Below, in pieces: positions 50,158 to 59,377 of a stretch of DNA of 64,000 nt; position 1 is the first letter of the stretch; each line of letters opens with the position of its first letter. Made by a program: the position numbers and the translations under genes. The stretch is from contig NC_015187.1 in the NCBI RefSeq assembly GCF_000202835.1, positions 1 through 64,000 on the forward strand, written 5' to 3'. Source of the stretch: Acidiphilium multivorum AIU301. GTDB taxonomy: Bacteria; Pseudomonadota; Alphaproteobacteria; Acetobacterales; Acetobacteraceae. The notes under the pieces are model-generated. The model was not told where the DNA came from and searched no databases. It saw only the letters and a program-made list of their open reading frames with translations.

Positions 50158-53119
50158 CGGCGCGGGGTATGAACGGAGCGCGAACATCGCGTAGCGGCCT
50201 GAAGCTGGCATTGGGATTGGCGGGATTCCAGACATAATCGCCGGTCAGAGCGATGTGTTCCCATCCGAGCGGCGCGACATGCGCCAGGAGATCATCGGGC
50301 ACTGCCGTACCCTGGGCCCGCAGGTGCTGGACGGCCTGGTCGAGATAGATGGTATTCCAGTGGACGATGGCGGCGGTGATGAGACTGAGCCCGGAGGCCC
50401 GGAAGCTCTGATTTTCGAAGGTGCGGTCGCGGATTTCACCCTGGCGATGGAAGAATACGGCGCGGCGCAGGGCATTGCTGGCCTCGCCCTTATTGAGCCC
50501 GGCATGACTGCGCTGGCGCAGAGCGGGATCGGACAGCCATTGCAGGGTGAACAGGGTGCGCTCGATCCGCCCCACAGCCCGTAACGCCCTGGACAGAGTG
50601 TTTCCTCCACCGGCGGCGGCCAGCTTCCGCAAGATGACGGAAGGCAGAACAGTGCCGGCATTGATGGATGCCTTTAACCGCATCAACTCCGGCCATTGCC
50701 CGAGGATGGCGGTGGTTTCGACGGCGTCGCCGATGAGCGGCACCAGCAGCGGCCAGGTGCCTGGCTTTTCTATCGTGTAGAGCTTGCGGTCCCGGAGATC
50801 CTTGATCCTGGGGGCAAACCTGTAACCCAGCAGATGGCAGAGACCGAAGACATGATCGGTCGCGCCGGCGGTATCGGTATAATGCTCGGCGATGCGCAGA
50901 TCGGTCTGGTGGACATGATGCAGCAGCCCGTCGAGCACATAAGGCGCCTCGCTCATCGTCGCGGAGATGACGCGCGTGTGGAACGGTCCGTATTGACCGG
51001 AAACATGGGTGTAGATCACCGCGCCCGGCTCGATGCCGTATTTGGCGTTTACCGAGCCGCCGGCTCCGGCGCGGCCTGCGGCCCGGAAATATTGCCCGTC
51101 CGAAGACGAGCTTGTCCCATCATCCCAGATTGCCGCCATGGGGTGTGCATGGTGCGCATTGATGATGGCGGCGCGGGCGGCGACATAATTGTCATCGCTG
51201 ATGTGCCATTGGGCCACATTGACCAGGTGGTGATAGCTGAGACCGCGCGAGGCGTCCGCCATGCGGGCAAGGCCAAGATTGGTGCCGTCAGCGAGCACCG
51301 CTGCCAGCAGGGCCGCTTTGTCGGTGACGGGGTTACCGGTGCGCAGATGCACGAACCTGTCCGTGAACCCGGTCCAGGCATCGACCTCGCTCAAAACCTC
51401 GGTGATCCGCACCCGCGGCAGCATACTGTTCAGCCGCAGCGCCAGATCGCGAGCCGCGTCGGGCACGGTGGGCGGCGTGCGGGCGATAAAAAGTTTGCCG
51501 TCCTCAATCTCCACCCCGTCGAGGTCGCCCTGCGCGGCCCGGGCGGCCACGAAGGTCAGACGCTCGCGCAGCATCTCTGCCCGGCTTGCGACGTAACGAT
51601 CGGGATCGGCCTCACCATCGATGCCGGTGGCCGCACCCGCCCCGGCCGGAAGCAGATAGGTCTCGAACGCCTGGTAATCGCGGCTGCCAGCGACCCAGAT
51701 ATTACTGCCCCGCAGCTTGTCGCGCAGCACGGCCAGCACCGCTGTTTCATAGAGCCGCCGGTCGGCTGTGCCGCCGGCAAAAATCAATTTCCGCCACTGC
51801 GGCGGCAGGAACGTGGAGGGCGGCCGCTTGGGCAAGCTGCGGATCGCGCCACGGTTCAGGGCGCGGAGAAGTTCGATCGCGGCCAGAACGGGATCGTTCG
51901 GCATATTCGACCGGAAATCGAAGGCGGCCAGGAAGCGGGGGCTGAACCGGCGGAGCACCGTATATCGCTCGGCCGCCGTGACCAAAATATCCTGATCCGC
52001 CACATCGGCGACGGCGCCGATGATCGGCAGCACATCTTCGAGCTGGTTCATGCCGATCTCGCGCTCGATGGCGGTGATCCCATCTTCTCCGGCCTCCTTC
52101 GCCTGGCGAAGGGCGGCGATCGTCCGGCGGAACAGCAGTAGCGCCTTGGCGACATCGCGCCGCGTGGCCTGAAACCGACGCTCATCGCGGTTGCGCGCCC
52201 GGCTGAACAAAGTGCCGACATATTTCTCGAACATGGCAAGCGTCGCGTCCGTCAGACGGGTTTCCAGGCTTGCGATCTGGGCAATGAGAATGGCTGTGCG
52301 CCGCGCCGGCTCCAGATCGGCGATGTGCTGCACGGTCATGAGCGCCCCCTCGTCGGTCAGCCGGACCAGGCGGGCAGCATGGATACGACCAGCCCGTGCG
52401 GGATCAATGCCCATGGCGCGGACATATTCGAGGCGATCGAGCAGGGAGACGATGTTGGAGGGAGCTGGTGATTCCGAATAATCCCGCAGCCAGGCAAAAC
52501 GGGAGCGACGCAACTCGGGATCGACCGTCAGCAGCTCGGTCAGAGCACTGCGCTCCGCATCGGCCATCCCGGCTGCCAGCACCTCGAATGTTTTCTTGCG
52601 TGCTCGGACACGGGCGGCCAGTCCAATTCGCTCCAACACTGTCGCCGAGGGAAGCAATACCCGGCTTTCTCTCAGATGAACGAGCATAGCCTGGATGATG
52701 GGTTCGCCGCGATCTGTGGCCCAAGCCGTATCCGCACCAGCATGTAGGCAGGCGCGCCAGTCATCGAGGCCAAAACTACGCAGACCAGTGAACTTTTGGA
52801 GCTCGACCAAATGCTCCCGACGGGTTTCAGCACGGCGCGCGTATTCCGCAAACAACAAAGGATCGACACCGATCTGTTCAGCAACAAAAGCCAGCGCCGG
52901 CGCCGGTGGATATTCCGATGGATCCAGAGTGCGGCCTGGGAAGCGGAGAACACAGAGTTGCACGGCAAAGCCGAGCCGGTTGCTTGCCCGGCGTCTGACC
53001 CTGACCATAGCGAGGTCAGCAGCATCCAGTACGTAATGCCGGCTCATGGAGGCCATGTCCGTTGGAATTGAAAACAAACGGGCTCGTTGTTCAGCGGATA
53101 AAAGAACGCGGAGTGGCAT
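50153..53119 (-). CDS. tnpA: Tn3-family transposase TnpA
   Basis: 988 aa, the normal length. N-terminal DUF4158 region (RARLFSIPTDMASMSRHYVL), then the DDE_Tnp_Tn3 domain with ATNLGLARMADASRGLSY-like sequence around the first Asp (DGTNLGLARM). FYTHVSGQYGPFHTR-like motif (AVIYTHVSGQYGPF) and the terminal blocks AALGWEHIALTGDYVWN-like (LGWEHIALTGDYVW) are standard. The gene is intact, so the element may be active. Confidence 0.95.
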   Translation of the reverse strand: MPLRVLLSAEQRARLFSIPTDMASMSRHYVLDAADLAMVRVRRRASNRLGFAVQLCVLRFPGRTLDPSEYPPAPALAFVAEQIGVDPLLFAEYARRAETRREHLVELQKFTGLRSFGLDDWRACLHAGADTAWATDRGEPIIQAMLVHLRESRVLLPSATVLERIGLAARVRARKKTFEVLAAGMADAERSALTELLTVDPELRRSRFAWLRDYSESPAPSNIVSLLDRLEYVRAMGIDPARAGRIHAARLVRLTDEGALMTVQHIADLEPARRTAILIAQIASLETRLTDATLAMFEKYVGTLFSRARNRDERRFQATRRDVAKALLLFRRTIAALRQAKEAGEDGITAIEREIGMNQLEDVLPIIGAVADVADQDILVTAAERYTVLRRFSPRFLAAFDFRSNMPNDPVLAAIELLRALNRGAIRSLPKRPPSTFLPPQWRKLIFAGGTADRRLYETAVLAVLRDKLRGSNIWVAGSRDYQAFETYLLPAGAGAATGIDGEADPDRYVASRAEMLRERLTFVAARAAQGDLDGVEIEDGKLFIARTPPTVPDAARDLALRLNSMLPRVRITEVLSEVDAWTGFTDRFVHLRTGNPVTDKAALLAAVLADGTNLGLARMADASRGLSYHHLVNVAQWHISDDNYVAARAAIINAHHAHPMAAIWDDGTSSSSDGQYFRAAGRAGAGGSVNAKYGIEPGAVIYTHVSGQYGPFHTRVISATMSEAPYVLDGLLHHVHQTDLRIAEHYTDTAGATDHVFGLCHLLGYRFAPRIKDLRDRKLYTIEKPGTWPLLVPLIGDAVETTAILGQWPELMRLKASINAGTVLPSVILRKLAAAGGGNTLSRALRAVGRIERTLFTLQWLSDPALRQRSHAGLNKGEASNALRRAVFFHRQGEIRDRTFENQSFRASGLSLITAAIVHWNTIYLDQAVQHLRAQGTAVPDDLLAHVAPLGWEHIALTGDYVWNPANPNASFRPLRDVRAPFIPRAA

Positions 53120-53292
53120 ATCGGGTTCCGGTTGATGAGAAAATTAGCGCCCACCGTGCGTCCGCAAGAGGATCGTTCAACGGACAGATGTAACGGCCTG
53201 GCACTGGTGGCTGTTTCCCTCGGCAACGGATGGATCATTTAACTGGTACGATATCTTTTGCAATGAAGGGGGGTCATACGTTACAATTCCGC
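53120..53292. promoter_or_regulatory. tnpA-tnpR intergenic region, expected res site
   Basis: 173 bases between divergent tnpA and tnpR. In this arrangement the resolution site and both promoters lie here, and TnpR represses both. I could not mark the three resolvase subsites by eye. Confidence 0.5.
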
Positions 53293-53874
53293 ATGGCCCA
53301 CACCCTGATCGGTTACGCCCGCTGTTCAACCGACCGGCAAGATCTCGCCGCGCAACGCGCCGAACTCGAACAGCTCGGGGTAAAGCCGGACCGCATCTAT
53401 ACGGACCATGGCCTCACAGGCACCAATCGTGCCCGCCCCGGGCTTGCTCAAGCCTTGGCGGCGGTGCGTAAAGGCGACACCCTGGTCGTGCCAAAACTCG
53501 ACCGCCTTGCACGCTCCGTTCCAGATGCCCGTGCGATCGCCGATGAACTCATTACCCGCGGTGTCAAACTCGCGCTCGGCGCGGCCGTCTATGACCCAAC
53601 CGACCCAATGGGGAAGATGTTCTTCAACATTCTCGCCACCTTCGCAGAGTTTGAGGCCGACCTGATCCGGTTACGTACCAGAGAAGGCATGGCCATCGCT
53701 CGCGCCAAAGGAAAATTACGCGGCAAAAGGCCGACGCTATCCGAAAGACAACAAAAAGAACTGCGCCGCATGTACGACACTGGCAATTATTCCATCACTG
53801 ATCTCGCAGACCTATTCTCCGTCTCCCGCCCAACCATCTATCGTACCCTCGCCAGGCAGCCCGCCAACGCTTAG
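53293..53874 (+). CDS. tnpR: Tn3-family resolvase TnpR
   Basis: About 193 aa from ATG 53293 (MAHTLIGYARCSTDRQDLAA), where the family starts; the frame is open to 53230. The catalytic Ser is in GYARCST, VVPKLDRLARSVPDARAI and FNILATFAEFEADLIRLRT follow, and a C-terminal HTH (SITDLADLFSVSRPTIYRTL) completes it. It resolves cointegrates at res. Its stop lies in the right terminal repeat. Distinct from the recombinase at 39714. Confidence 0.9.
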   Translation: MAHTLIGYARCSTDRQDLAAQRAELEQLGVKPDRIYTDHGLTGTNRARPGLAQALAAVRKGDTLVVPKLDRLARSVPDARAIADELITRGVKLALGAAVYDPTDPMGKMFFNILATFAEFEADLIRLRTREGMAIARAKGKLRGKRPTLSERQQKELRRMYDTGNYSITDLADLFSVSRPTIYRTLARQPANA

Positions 53875-53907
53875 CGTACGATTTTGAACAGATCGTGCGG
53901 TGACCCC
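53870..53907 (-). repeat. Tn3 right terminal inverted repeat (38 bp)
   Basis: Perfect inverse copy of 50120-50157. Directly to its right is the truncated coupling-protein gene. Confidence 0.93.
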
Positions 53908-54216
53908 ATCGACGGGCTTTGTCGGGGCGTGATCGCGGCGGAGTGACCAGCCGGTGACGCGGCGGCCGCGCACAAGCTGAATGACCCCGGCGAGGAAGGG
54001 GATCGCGAAGGCTGGCACGCCGCTGATGACCAGCCAGACCCGCACGACAGGGTCTCCGCTGGCCTCGAAAAGATAGAGCCACCATTGCCAGAACGGATGC
54101 CGGAAATGCCAGAAAAGCCCGGTCCCGATAAGGAAGATCATCGAGGCGAGGACGGTGAAGAACACCAGGCCGAGCACCAACCCGACGAGGAGCCGCATCA
54201 CGCCGCGCCAGGTCAT
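53908..54216 (-). pseudogene. virD4: VirD4/TraG-type coupling protein, N-terminal fragment
   Basis: About 103 codons before the frame enters the Tn3 end (and stops at 53812). Two to three membrane helices: VMRLLVGLVLGLVFFTVLAS and VRVWLVISGVPAFAIPFLAG. This is the membrane anchor of a type IV coupling protein. The start overlaps the virB11 stop by one base, the usual virB11-virD4 order. The cytoplasmic ATPase body continues in the chimeric gene at 42971-44527 (KPPGIEAIRDAP onwards). Confidence 0.75.
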
Positions 54217-55283
54217 CAGGCGGCCCGCAAGAGGGCGGCGGCTGTTTCACCGCGCCTGGCCGCGTCAGGGCCAAACCAGACCTTGCCGATCCGGTAGGTG
54301 CTGCCGGAAGTCTCGAAGGGGATGATGAGATCGACAGCCGCCGCGAGCAGATCGCAAAGCGTGGCGTCATCAAAGCCAGCACCCTTGGGGGAGCCCTTGA
54401 TGAGCGAAAACAGCTTCTTGAACGCCTGGGCCGGATTGGCCCCGTGAATGGTTGTGATCGAGCCCGGATGCCCGGAAACCACCTCGTTTACATAGGTCCA
54501 TGCCGCATCGTCGCGCAGCTCTTGCAGGAGCACCCGGTTCGGCCGCATGCGAAGGCTGGCCTGCAACAGCGCTTCGGCGTCGATTTTCGCGGTGGAGAGG
54601 CCGTCTTTCGAGTAGAGCAGCCGGACATGATTCGGCTGCGGGATCACCAGCTCCGCCGTGTCCTCGATCGTGATGATCCGCTCCGCCATGGGGATCGCCG
54701 AGATCAGCGTTTTGCTCATCGTGGTTTTGCCGGAGCCGGTGGCACCACAGAGCAGGATGGTCATGCGGCAGCGTACGGCCGCCGCAAGGAAGCCCTCAAG
54801 ATCGCCGGAATCGTAGTATTCCAGGGCTTCCGCAAAATTCCGGGTTTCCCGGTTTTGTGCCCAGGTGTTCCACCCTTCCGACTGATACCGGGAGGTGACG
54901 GACGACAGCGGCGCCACCGTCGAGCCGGGCCGGCGGATCGTCAGACTGACCGTGCCCGTTGGCACGGCCGGCGGCAGACAGACTTGCAGCCGTTCGCCGC
55001 CTGGCAGTTCGGTGGAACAAAGCGGCGACGTGGGGCCAACATCCTGACGGCGCAGCGCGCCGGCGAGCACGGCAATATCTTCCAGCGCCGAGCGATCGAG
55101 CGGCATCTTGTATCGCTCGAAAACGCCGCGCTGGCGCACCCAGCACTCGCCCGGCCTGTTGATGCACAGCTCCTCAGTCGCCCCATCGTTCAGCCAGGGT
55201 TGCAGCGGGGCGAGCAGGAAGCGGAGCAGAGGCGCGGCCGGGCTTTCCGCAACGAGATCATCGGAAAATTCGGTGTCGTTCAT
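54216..55283 (-). CDS. virB11: VirB11 secretion ATPase
   Basis: 355 aa. Walker A GATGSGKTT at about 175, Asp box/Walker B-like region IITIEDTAELV, and HPGSITTIHGANPAQAF (His box), in the order of hexameric VirB11/TadA traffic ATPases. It powers pilus assembly and substrate transfer at the inner membrane. Coupled to the small upstream gene by ATGA and to virD4 downstream by a one-base overlap. Confidence 0.93.
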   Translation of the reverse strand: MNDTEFSDDLVAESPAAPLLRFLLAPLQPWLNDGATEELCINRPGECWVRQRGVFERYKMPLDRSALEDIAVLAGALRRQDVGPTSPLCSTELPGGERLQVCLPPAVPTGTVSLTIRRPGSTVAPLSSVTSRYQSEGWNTWAQNRETRNFAEALEYYDSGDLEGFLAAAVRCRMTILLCGATGSGKTTMSKTLISAIPMAERIITIEDTAELVIPQPNHVRLLYSKDGLSTAKIDAEALLQASLRMRPNRVLLQELRDDAAWTYVNEVVSGHPGSITTIHGANPAQAFKKLFSLIKGSPKGAGFDDATLCDLLAAAVDLIIPFETSGSTYRIGKVWFGPDAARRGETAAALLRAA

Positions 55284-55600
55284 AGTTCCCCCCGCTTTTT
55301 GGCCCTGATGACCATGGCCGTGTGCCAGATTTTCAGAGCCAGGAAGATCAGGCCGAGGCCGGCCGAGCTATGGATGACCGCGGCCGATTGATGGCCCAGC
55401 AATTCCAAGATGATCAGAACGAGCCACAGCCCCAGAAGCGTGCTGTAGAGCCAGCCTTGCCGGAGAAATTTCTGCCGCCGGCGCGCGTGGCGACGATCTT
55501 GCCATTGAATGTATTTGACGGCGGCCTTTTCGATCTTCTGGTTGAGCCGCTGCCCTGCTTGCGCCAGGCGGTCCAGGCGGGTGCGCCAGCTCTCCCTCAT
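55280..55600 (-). CDS. Small membrane protein within the virB operon
   Basis: 106 aa. A basic amphipathic N-terminal half (RDRRHARRRQKFLRQ-like) is followed by two membrane helices (WLYSTLLGLWLVLIILELLG and SSAGLGLIFLALKIWHTAMV). Inserted between virB10 and virB11 and coupled to both by 4-base overlaps. It is not a canonical VirB component; I do not recognise it. Confidence 0.65.
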   Translation of the reverse strand: MRESWRTRLDRLAQAGQRLNQKIEKAAVKYIQWQDRRHARRRQKFLRQGWLYSTLLGLWLVLIILELLGHQSAAVIHSSAGLGLIFLALKIWHTAMVIRAKKRGEL

Positions 55601-56733
55601 GGCGAGACAACCGACAGCTTATAGACCTTGGAGAAATTCAGATCGCGGGCCACGAAGATCGAGACATTCTCGCCCTGGTGCTTGGTCAGCGTGGGCGGAA
55701 TGTCGATCGTGTGTTGCAGCGTGGTGTTGGCGATCTGGTTTGTGCTTGAGTTCATATATTCCAGATACGTGTTGCCGGCGCTGTTCTGGGCGGCGTTTGC
55801 CGCCACCTGCATCGAGCCGCCGATGATCGTCATCATGATCGCCGCGCCGAACCGTTCGAGGAAATGGTTGTTGACCGCACCCGAGACGCCAGCCCGGCCG
55901 AGGGGATCGGCTGCCGGCGAGGCGAGCTGAATGGCGACATTCTGCGGCGTCACCGCGCGGTCCCAGAGGATGAAAAGCCGATCCTGGCCTTGCACCAGGC
56001 CCTCGCGAACCTCGCCCAGAACTTGCGTTCCCTTGTCCAGCAACGTCACCGTGCCGTTCATCGAGCGCACGGGCTGCGGTAATACGCATTTGACGAAGCC
56101 CGGCAGGGTCGAGTTGATCGCGGTTTGCAGCGTGCAGGGAATGATGGTGCCGGCCGCGATCGTGAAATTCGGATGCGCGATCATCGTGGCATCGGCCGCG
56201 CTGAACTGATCCGCGTTGAGCTTGCTCGCGAAGGCCGTGGGTTTCACAGGCCCAGCGGTGGGAGCGCCGTTCTGGCCCACGGTATTGCTGGCAGGTTGCG
56301 CGGATACTCCACCGCCAGTTTGGTTGAACGCCATGATCGGTGCCTTGAGCGCCTTCATGGCAGGGGATTCCTGCTGATTGTTCAGGAACGGATTGTGAAA
56401 CCCCGTGTTCTGCTTGGACGGCAGGGGCAGCGCGGCAGGTTTGGAGGCAGGCGCCGTGCCGCCGCTCGCATTATTGACGAAGGGCCGGCCTTCGGTCCCG
56501 CCGGTCACGGCGGCCTGTTTGGCAGGCTTTGGCTCATGATGGGTGGTGAGCTGCGTTACCACGAGCACGACGCCAGCGCCGAGGGCGCAGGCCAGGGCAA
56601 TGCCGCCGATTTGGCGCCCGGTCAGGCGCTGCCGGCTGGCAACCGCCGATTGTTCCTGTTCGACCGGCGACGGCGCTGCGTTGTCGTGGCTTATCGGCCC
56701 ATAAGGGCGGTCCCGCTTGTCCTCATTTGCCAT
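55597..56733 (-). CDS. virB10: VirB10 channel scaffold protein
   Basis: 378 aa. Cytoplasmic N-terminus, one membrane helix (GGIALACALGAGVVLVVTQL at about 42-61), a Pro/Ala-rich periplasmic linker, then the TrbI/VirB10 beta-barrel domain (AGTIIPCTLQTAINSTLPGF, LLDKGTQVLGEVREGLVQGQ, FLERFGAAIMMTIIGG). It spans both membranes and links ATPases to the outer-membrane pore. Overlaps virB9 by 11 bases. Confidence 0.93.
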   Translation of the reverse strand: MANEDKRDRPYGPISHDNAAPSPVEQEQSAVASRQRLTGRQIGGIALACALGAGVVLVVTQLTTHHEPKPAKQAAVTGGTEGRPFVNNASGGTAPASKPAALPLPSKQNTGFHNPFLNNQQESPAMKALKAPIMAFNQTGGGVSAQPASNTVGQNGAPTAGPVKPTAFASKLNADQFSAADATMIAHPNFTIAAGTIIPCTLQTAINSTLPGFVKCVLPQPVRSMNGTVTLLDKGTQVLGEVREGLVQGQDRLFILWDRAVTPQNVAIQLASPAADPLGRAGVSGAVNNHFLERFGAAIMMTIIGGSMQVAANAAQNSAGNTYLEYMNSSTNQIANTTLQHTIDIPPTLTKHQGENVSIFVARDLNFSKVYKLSVVSP

Positions 56734-57613
56734 CGTTGAACGTCCTCATCTCGCGCGCGACATCCGGGCTGATCGTGTGTGTGCCTGGCGTGGCGCCGGT
56801 CGGGTTGTATTTGAGATCGTAAATATCGAGGACCGTATGCCCGTCGCGCAGCCGCCATTCTGGCGCGGTGCCCGGCACAACGACCGTATCCCCGTTGACC
56901 GAATAATTGGCAGTTGCTTCCTTGCCGTCCGGCTGAACATAGAAAATGGCCGGGATGCGCTGCATGGCCGGGAAGGTGAACACGGTTGAATAGCCGTTGT
57001 CCCAGACCTCGGCGGGGGCGAGTTGATGATCGCCACGGGCGACATACTCGTAATTGCGTGGCCCCTGGTATCGATCGACCGTTGCCGCGTTCATGACCGC
57101 GCGCGCTTCATCAAGCCGGTTTTTGGCTTCCTGCTGGACGGCCTTCGCCTCGGCCGCCTTTCGCTTGGCGAGCTGGCGCTCATAAGCCTGGTGCGGATAG
57201 GTGAACACCACGGCGTAATCGACATTCTCGCCGGCGCCGAGCTGCTTGTTCACGGTCTCAAACTGGAAGAAATAATGCCGGAGCTTACCGTCTGCCGTTT
57301 TGCAAAGAACCGCGATCGGCTGTGCCGGCAGAATGCCAGTTGGCTTGATGAAAAGGTAATTCTGGACCGGGACGACCTTGAGATAGGCGCTATCGCTCTC
57401 CGCGACTGAGACGACCTTTTCTCCCGTTCCAAACTGGACCGTCAGCGCCGCACCCGGCGCGGTCCAGATGTCAGTGACGTTGCCTGACTGATAGGGCACG
57501 TAGCGAACGCGGGCATCTTCATGCCCCGGCTGAGGATACTGCACAGCAAAGGCCGTCCCCATCATGCCGAGCCAAATGAGCCCGCCAGTCGCGAGTTTGC
57601 GCGAGCACTTCAT
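56723..57613 (-). CDS. virB9: VirB9 outer-membrane complex protein
   Basis: 296 aa with a signal peptide (LATGGLIWLGMMGTAFA). N-terminal domain (DARVRYVPYQSGNVTDIWTA, YLFIKPTGILPAQPIAVLCK) and C-terminal domain (NYEYVARGDHQLAPAEVWDN, TVFTFPAMQRIPAIFYVQPD, VPGTAPEWRLRDGHTVLDIY) are typical of VirB9/CagX. It forms the core complex with VirB7 and VirB10. Confidence 0.93.
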   Translation of the reverse strand: MKCSRKLATGGLIWLGMMGTAFAVQYPQPGHEDARVRYVPYQSGNVTDIWTAPGAALTVQFGTGEKVVSVAESDSAYLKVVPVQNYLFIKPTGILPAQPIAVLCKTADGKLRHYFFQFETVNKQLGAGENVDYAVVFTYPHQAYERQLAKRKAAEAKAVQQEAKNRLDEARAVMNAATVDRYQGPRNYEYVARGDHQLAPAEVWDNGYSTVFTFPAMQRIPAIFYVQPDGKEATANYSVNGDTVVVPGTAPEWRLRDGHTVLDIYDLKYNPTGATPGTHTISPDVAREMRTFNDGK

Positions 57614-58311
57614 GGCGAATCCTTTAGGGCTTGGTAGTTGGTCACAATGAGCCCGCTGGGATCAGCAAGGCGGGCGGAAACCGGCAGCGTTGCGACATTT
57701 TCAAAACCGACCGTCGCGGTCCATGTCGAAGTCTGCGGATCAGAGCCGTACATCGTCACGGTACGGCGGAAGCGCACGAGTGCGACGTTCGGCCGCACCA
57801 TGGACAGGCTCACCATCTCGACGCTGATTTGCCCCTTTTTGCCGACCGTCACCTGCGGGCTGGTGCTGCCAGGCCCTTTGTCGAGGAACCAGCTTTGATA
57901 GGTGCTTTGCACCGTGGGGTTCGACATAAGAGAGGCAACATCATAGCGATATTGCGCGTCGGCGAAGTCATAGCTTTCGCGCGCACGGACATATTGCCAG
58001 ATCGCCGCCCTGGTCATCGCCGCCTTCTCATTGCTGGGAAGGCTGTTGAAATTCATCGTGGTGCTGGTGGTGCCGTCAGATTTTACCGTGATGAACGCAG
58101 GCACGAGCTTTTCGAGCGGCAGGATCATCACGATCGCCCCGGCCAGTGTGACGTTGACCGCCAGGGACACGCCGGCCACCACCCAGCCCACACGGCCCCA
58201 GCGGCGGGCGGTGCGCTTTTCCGAGGCTTGGAAAGATTCAACATCTTGGAAATAGGAGGCCAGCCGTTCGTTATCGATCGGCAGCGCCGTGCTTTTCATG
58301 TCCGCATTCAT
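57610..58311 (-). CDS. virB8: VirB8 inner-membrane assembly factor
   Basis: About 233 aa from ATG 58311, chosen because it overlaps the virB7 stop as ATGA; the frame is open to 58362. Short cytoplasmic N-terminus, one membrane helix (GWVVAGVSLAVNVTLAGAIV), then the NTF2-like periplasmic domain (YVRARESYDFADAQYRYDVA). Overlaps virB9 by 4 bases. Confidence 0.92.
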   Translation of the reverse strand: MNADMKSTALPIDNERLASYFQDVESFQASEKRTARRWGRVGWVVAGVSLAVNVTLAGAIVMILPLEKLVPAFITVKSDGTTSTTMNFNSLPSNEKAAMTRAAIWQYVRARESYDFADAQYRYDVASLMSNPTVQSTYQSWFLDKGPGSTSPQVTVGKKGQISVEMVSLSMVRPNVALVRFRRTVTMYGSDPQTSTWTATVGFENVATLPVSARLADPSGLIVTNYQALKDSP

Positions 58312-58490
58312 GTGCGCGGCACCTGCGGCGGTTGCGCCAACTGCGCTGAACTTGGCGACCAATGACCGGGATTGAGGGCGAACATCGGCCCGTGAGCCTT
58401 TGCCAGCGGGTCACTGGCGGCGCAGCCCGCCAGCAGGCCGGCCGCGCACATGAGGATGATCAGTCGAGACAACATGCGGGAGCCCTTCAT
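58308..58490 (-). CDS. virB7: VirB7-like lipoprotein
   Basis: 60 aa. Lipoprotein signal with lipobox LLAGC (lipid Cys23), then a short Pro-rich tail. Size, lipobox and position between virB6 and virB8 identify it as VirB7 despite low sequence conservation. TAATG overlap with the virB6 stop. Confidence 0.85.
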   Translation of the reverse strand: MKGSRMLSRLIILMCAAGLLAGCAASDPLAKAHGPMFALNPGHWSPSSAQLAQPPQVPRT

Positions 58491-59377
58491 TATTTGAACC
58501 AGTTGGCCGGGTTCACGATCCCGGAAATATTGAAGTCCACACCGCCGCCAATGTAGGCGGCAATGCCAGGGAGCATGATCGTGATGAAGGCCGTGATGGC
58601 GGTATAGGCGGCGATTTCGCCGAGGATGATGATTTCAGTCTGCACAGGGTCAGCGACGAAAGTTGTCGAGACCTTGGTGTTCAGAAAATCAGTCATGCCG
58701 CCGGTGAACAGCGATAGAAGCGCCGTGATCAGGAGCAACAGGATCGCGAGGCCGATCAGCTTGCCGAGCCAGCGTTCGGGAATACCCTTCGTCGCTTCAA
58801 AGAGGTATCCGATCAGCAGGAATGGCCCGATGGCGACGAGGAGACCCGTCAGTGTTGTCGCGATGAGATACACCGCGAACACAAGGGCAAGAGCGATGAA
58901 AAAGACGACAAGAACCAGCTCGATTTCGATGCCAAGGACATATGGTTCGAGCACGCAGGTCGCGCAGTTTGCCTTTTTGTAGATGATTTGTCCGGCAACC
59001 CAAAAATTATTGAAGGTCTGATCAAGGCTTTGCGGGATGTTGCTCGTATTCCCAGACGAAAAAGTGCTGGCGATGAAGCTAGGCAGAGACTTCATAAAAA
59101 GAGTCTGGACGTAGGAATCATAAAGCGACGTAGAAGCGATAATGCCCACCACGATCGCCATCGTTGAAACCTTTGAGATGCCGTAACGTATGTCCAGGCT
59201 GCCGGTCATCATGAGGTAGCCGAGGATGATGACCCAGATGACCAGGGCAGCGGAGAGAGGCGGTAAAGCCGCCGACAACGCGGAGCCGACATCGCTATTC
59301 AGCGATTGCAAGAATCCCGTGCTGTATTGGCTATACATAAACTCAAAGATGTTGATGGTCGTGTTGGGGACGCTCAT
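58490..59377 (-). CDS. virB6: VirB6 polytopic membrane protein
   Basis: 295 aa with about six to seven membrane helices (for example ALVIWVIILGYLMMTGS, VLVVFFIALALVFAVYLIA, AILLLLITALLSLF) and a conserved central periplasmic loop with two Cys (KKANCATCVLEP). It forms part of the inner-membrane DNA path. Start abuts the preceding small lipoprotein-like gene stop. Confidence 0.9.
   Translation of the reverse strand: MSVPNTTINIFEFMYSQYSTGFLQSLNSDVGSALSAALPPLSAALVIWVIILGYLMMTGSLDIRYGISKVSTMAIVVGIIASTSLYDSYVQTLFMKSLPSFIASTFSSGNTSNIPQSLDQTFNNFWVAGQIIYKKANCATCVLEPYVLGIEIELVLVVFFIALALVFAVYLIATTLTGLLVAIGPFLLIGYLFEATKGIPERWLGKLIGLAILLLLITALLSLFTGGMTDFLNTKVSTTFVADPVQTEIIILGEIAAYTAITAFITIMLPGIAAYIGGGVDFNISGIVNPANWFK

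Larger units (their letters stand above)
50120..53907. mobile_element. Minimal Tn3-family transposon (3788 bp)
   Basis: Perfect 38-bp inverted repeats (50120-50157 and 53870-53907) starting GGGGTCACCGCACGATC bound divergent tnpA and tnpR, whose stop codons both fall inside the repeats. There is no cargo. The flanking 5 bases differ (CTGTT left, ATCGA right), so there is no target duplication: the element sits at a rearrangement junction. Confidence 0.93.

Noticed and set aside
50696-52141. 481-codon plus-strand frame opposite tnpA
   Set aside because: Shadow of the Tn3 transposase gene.
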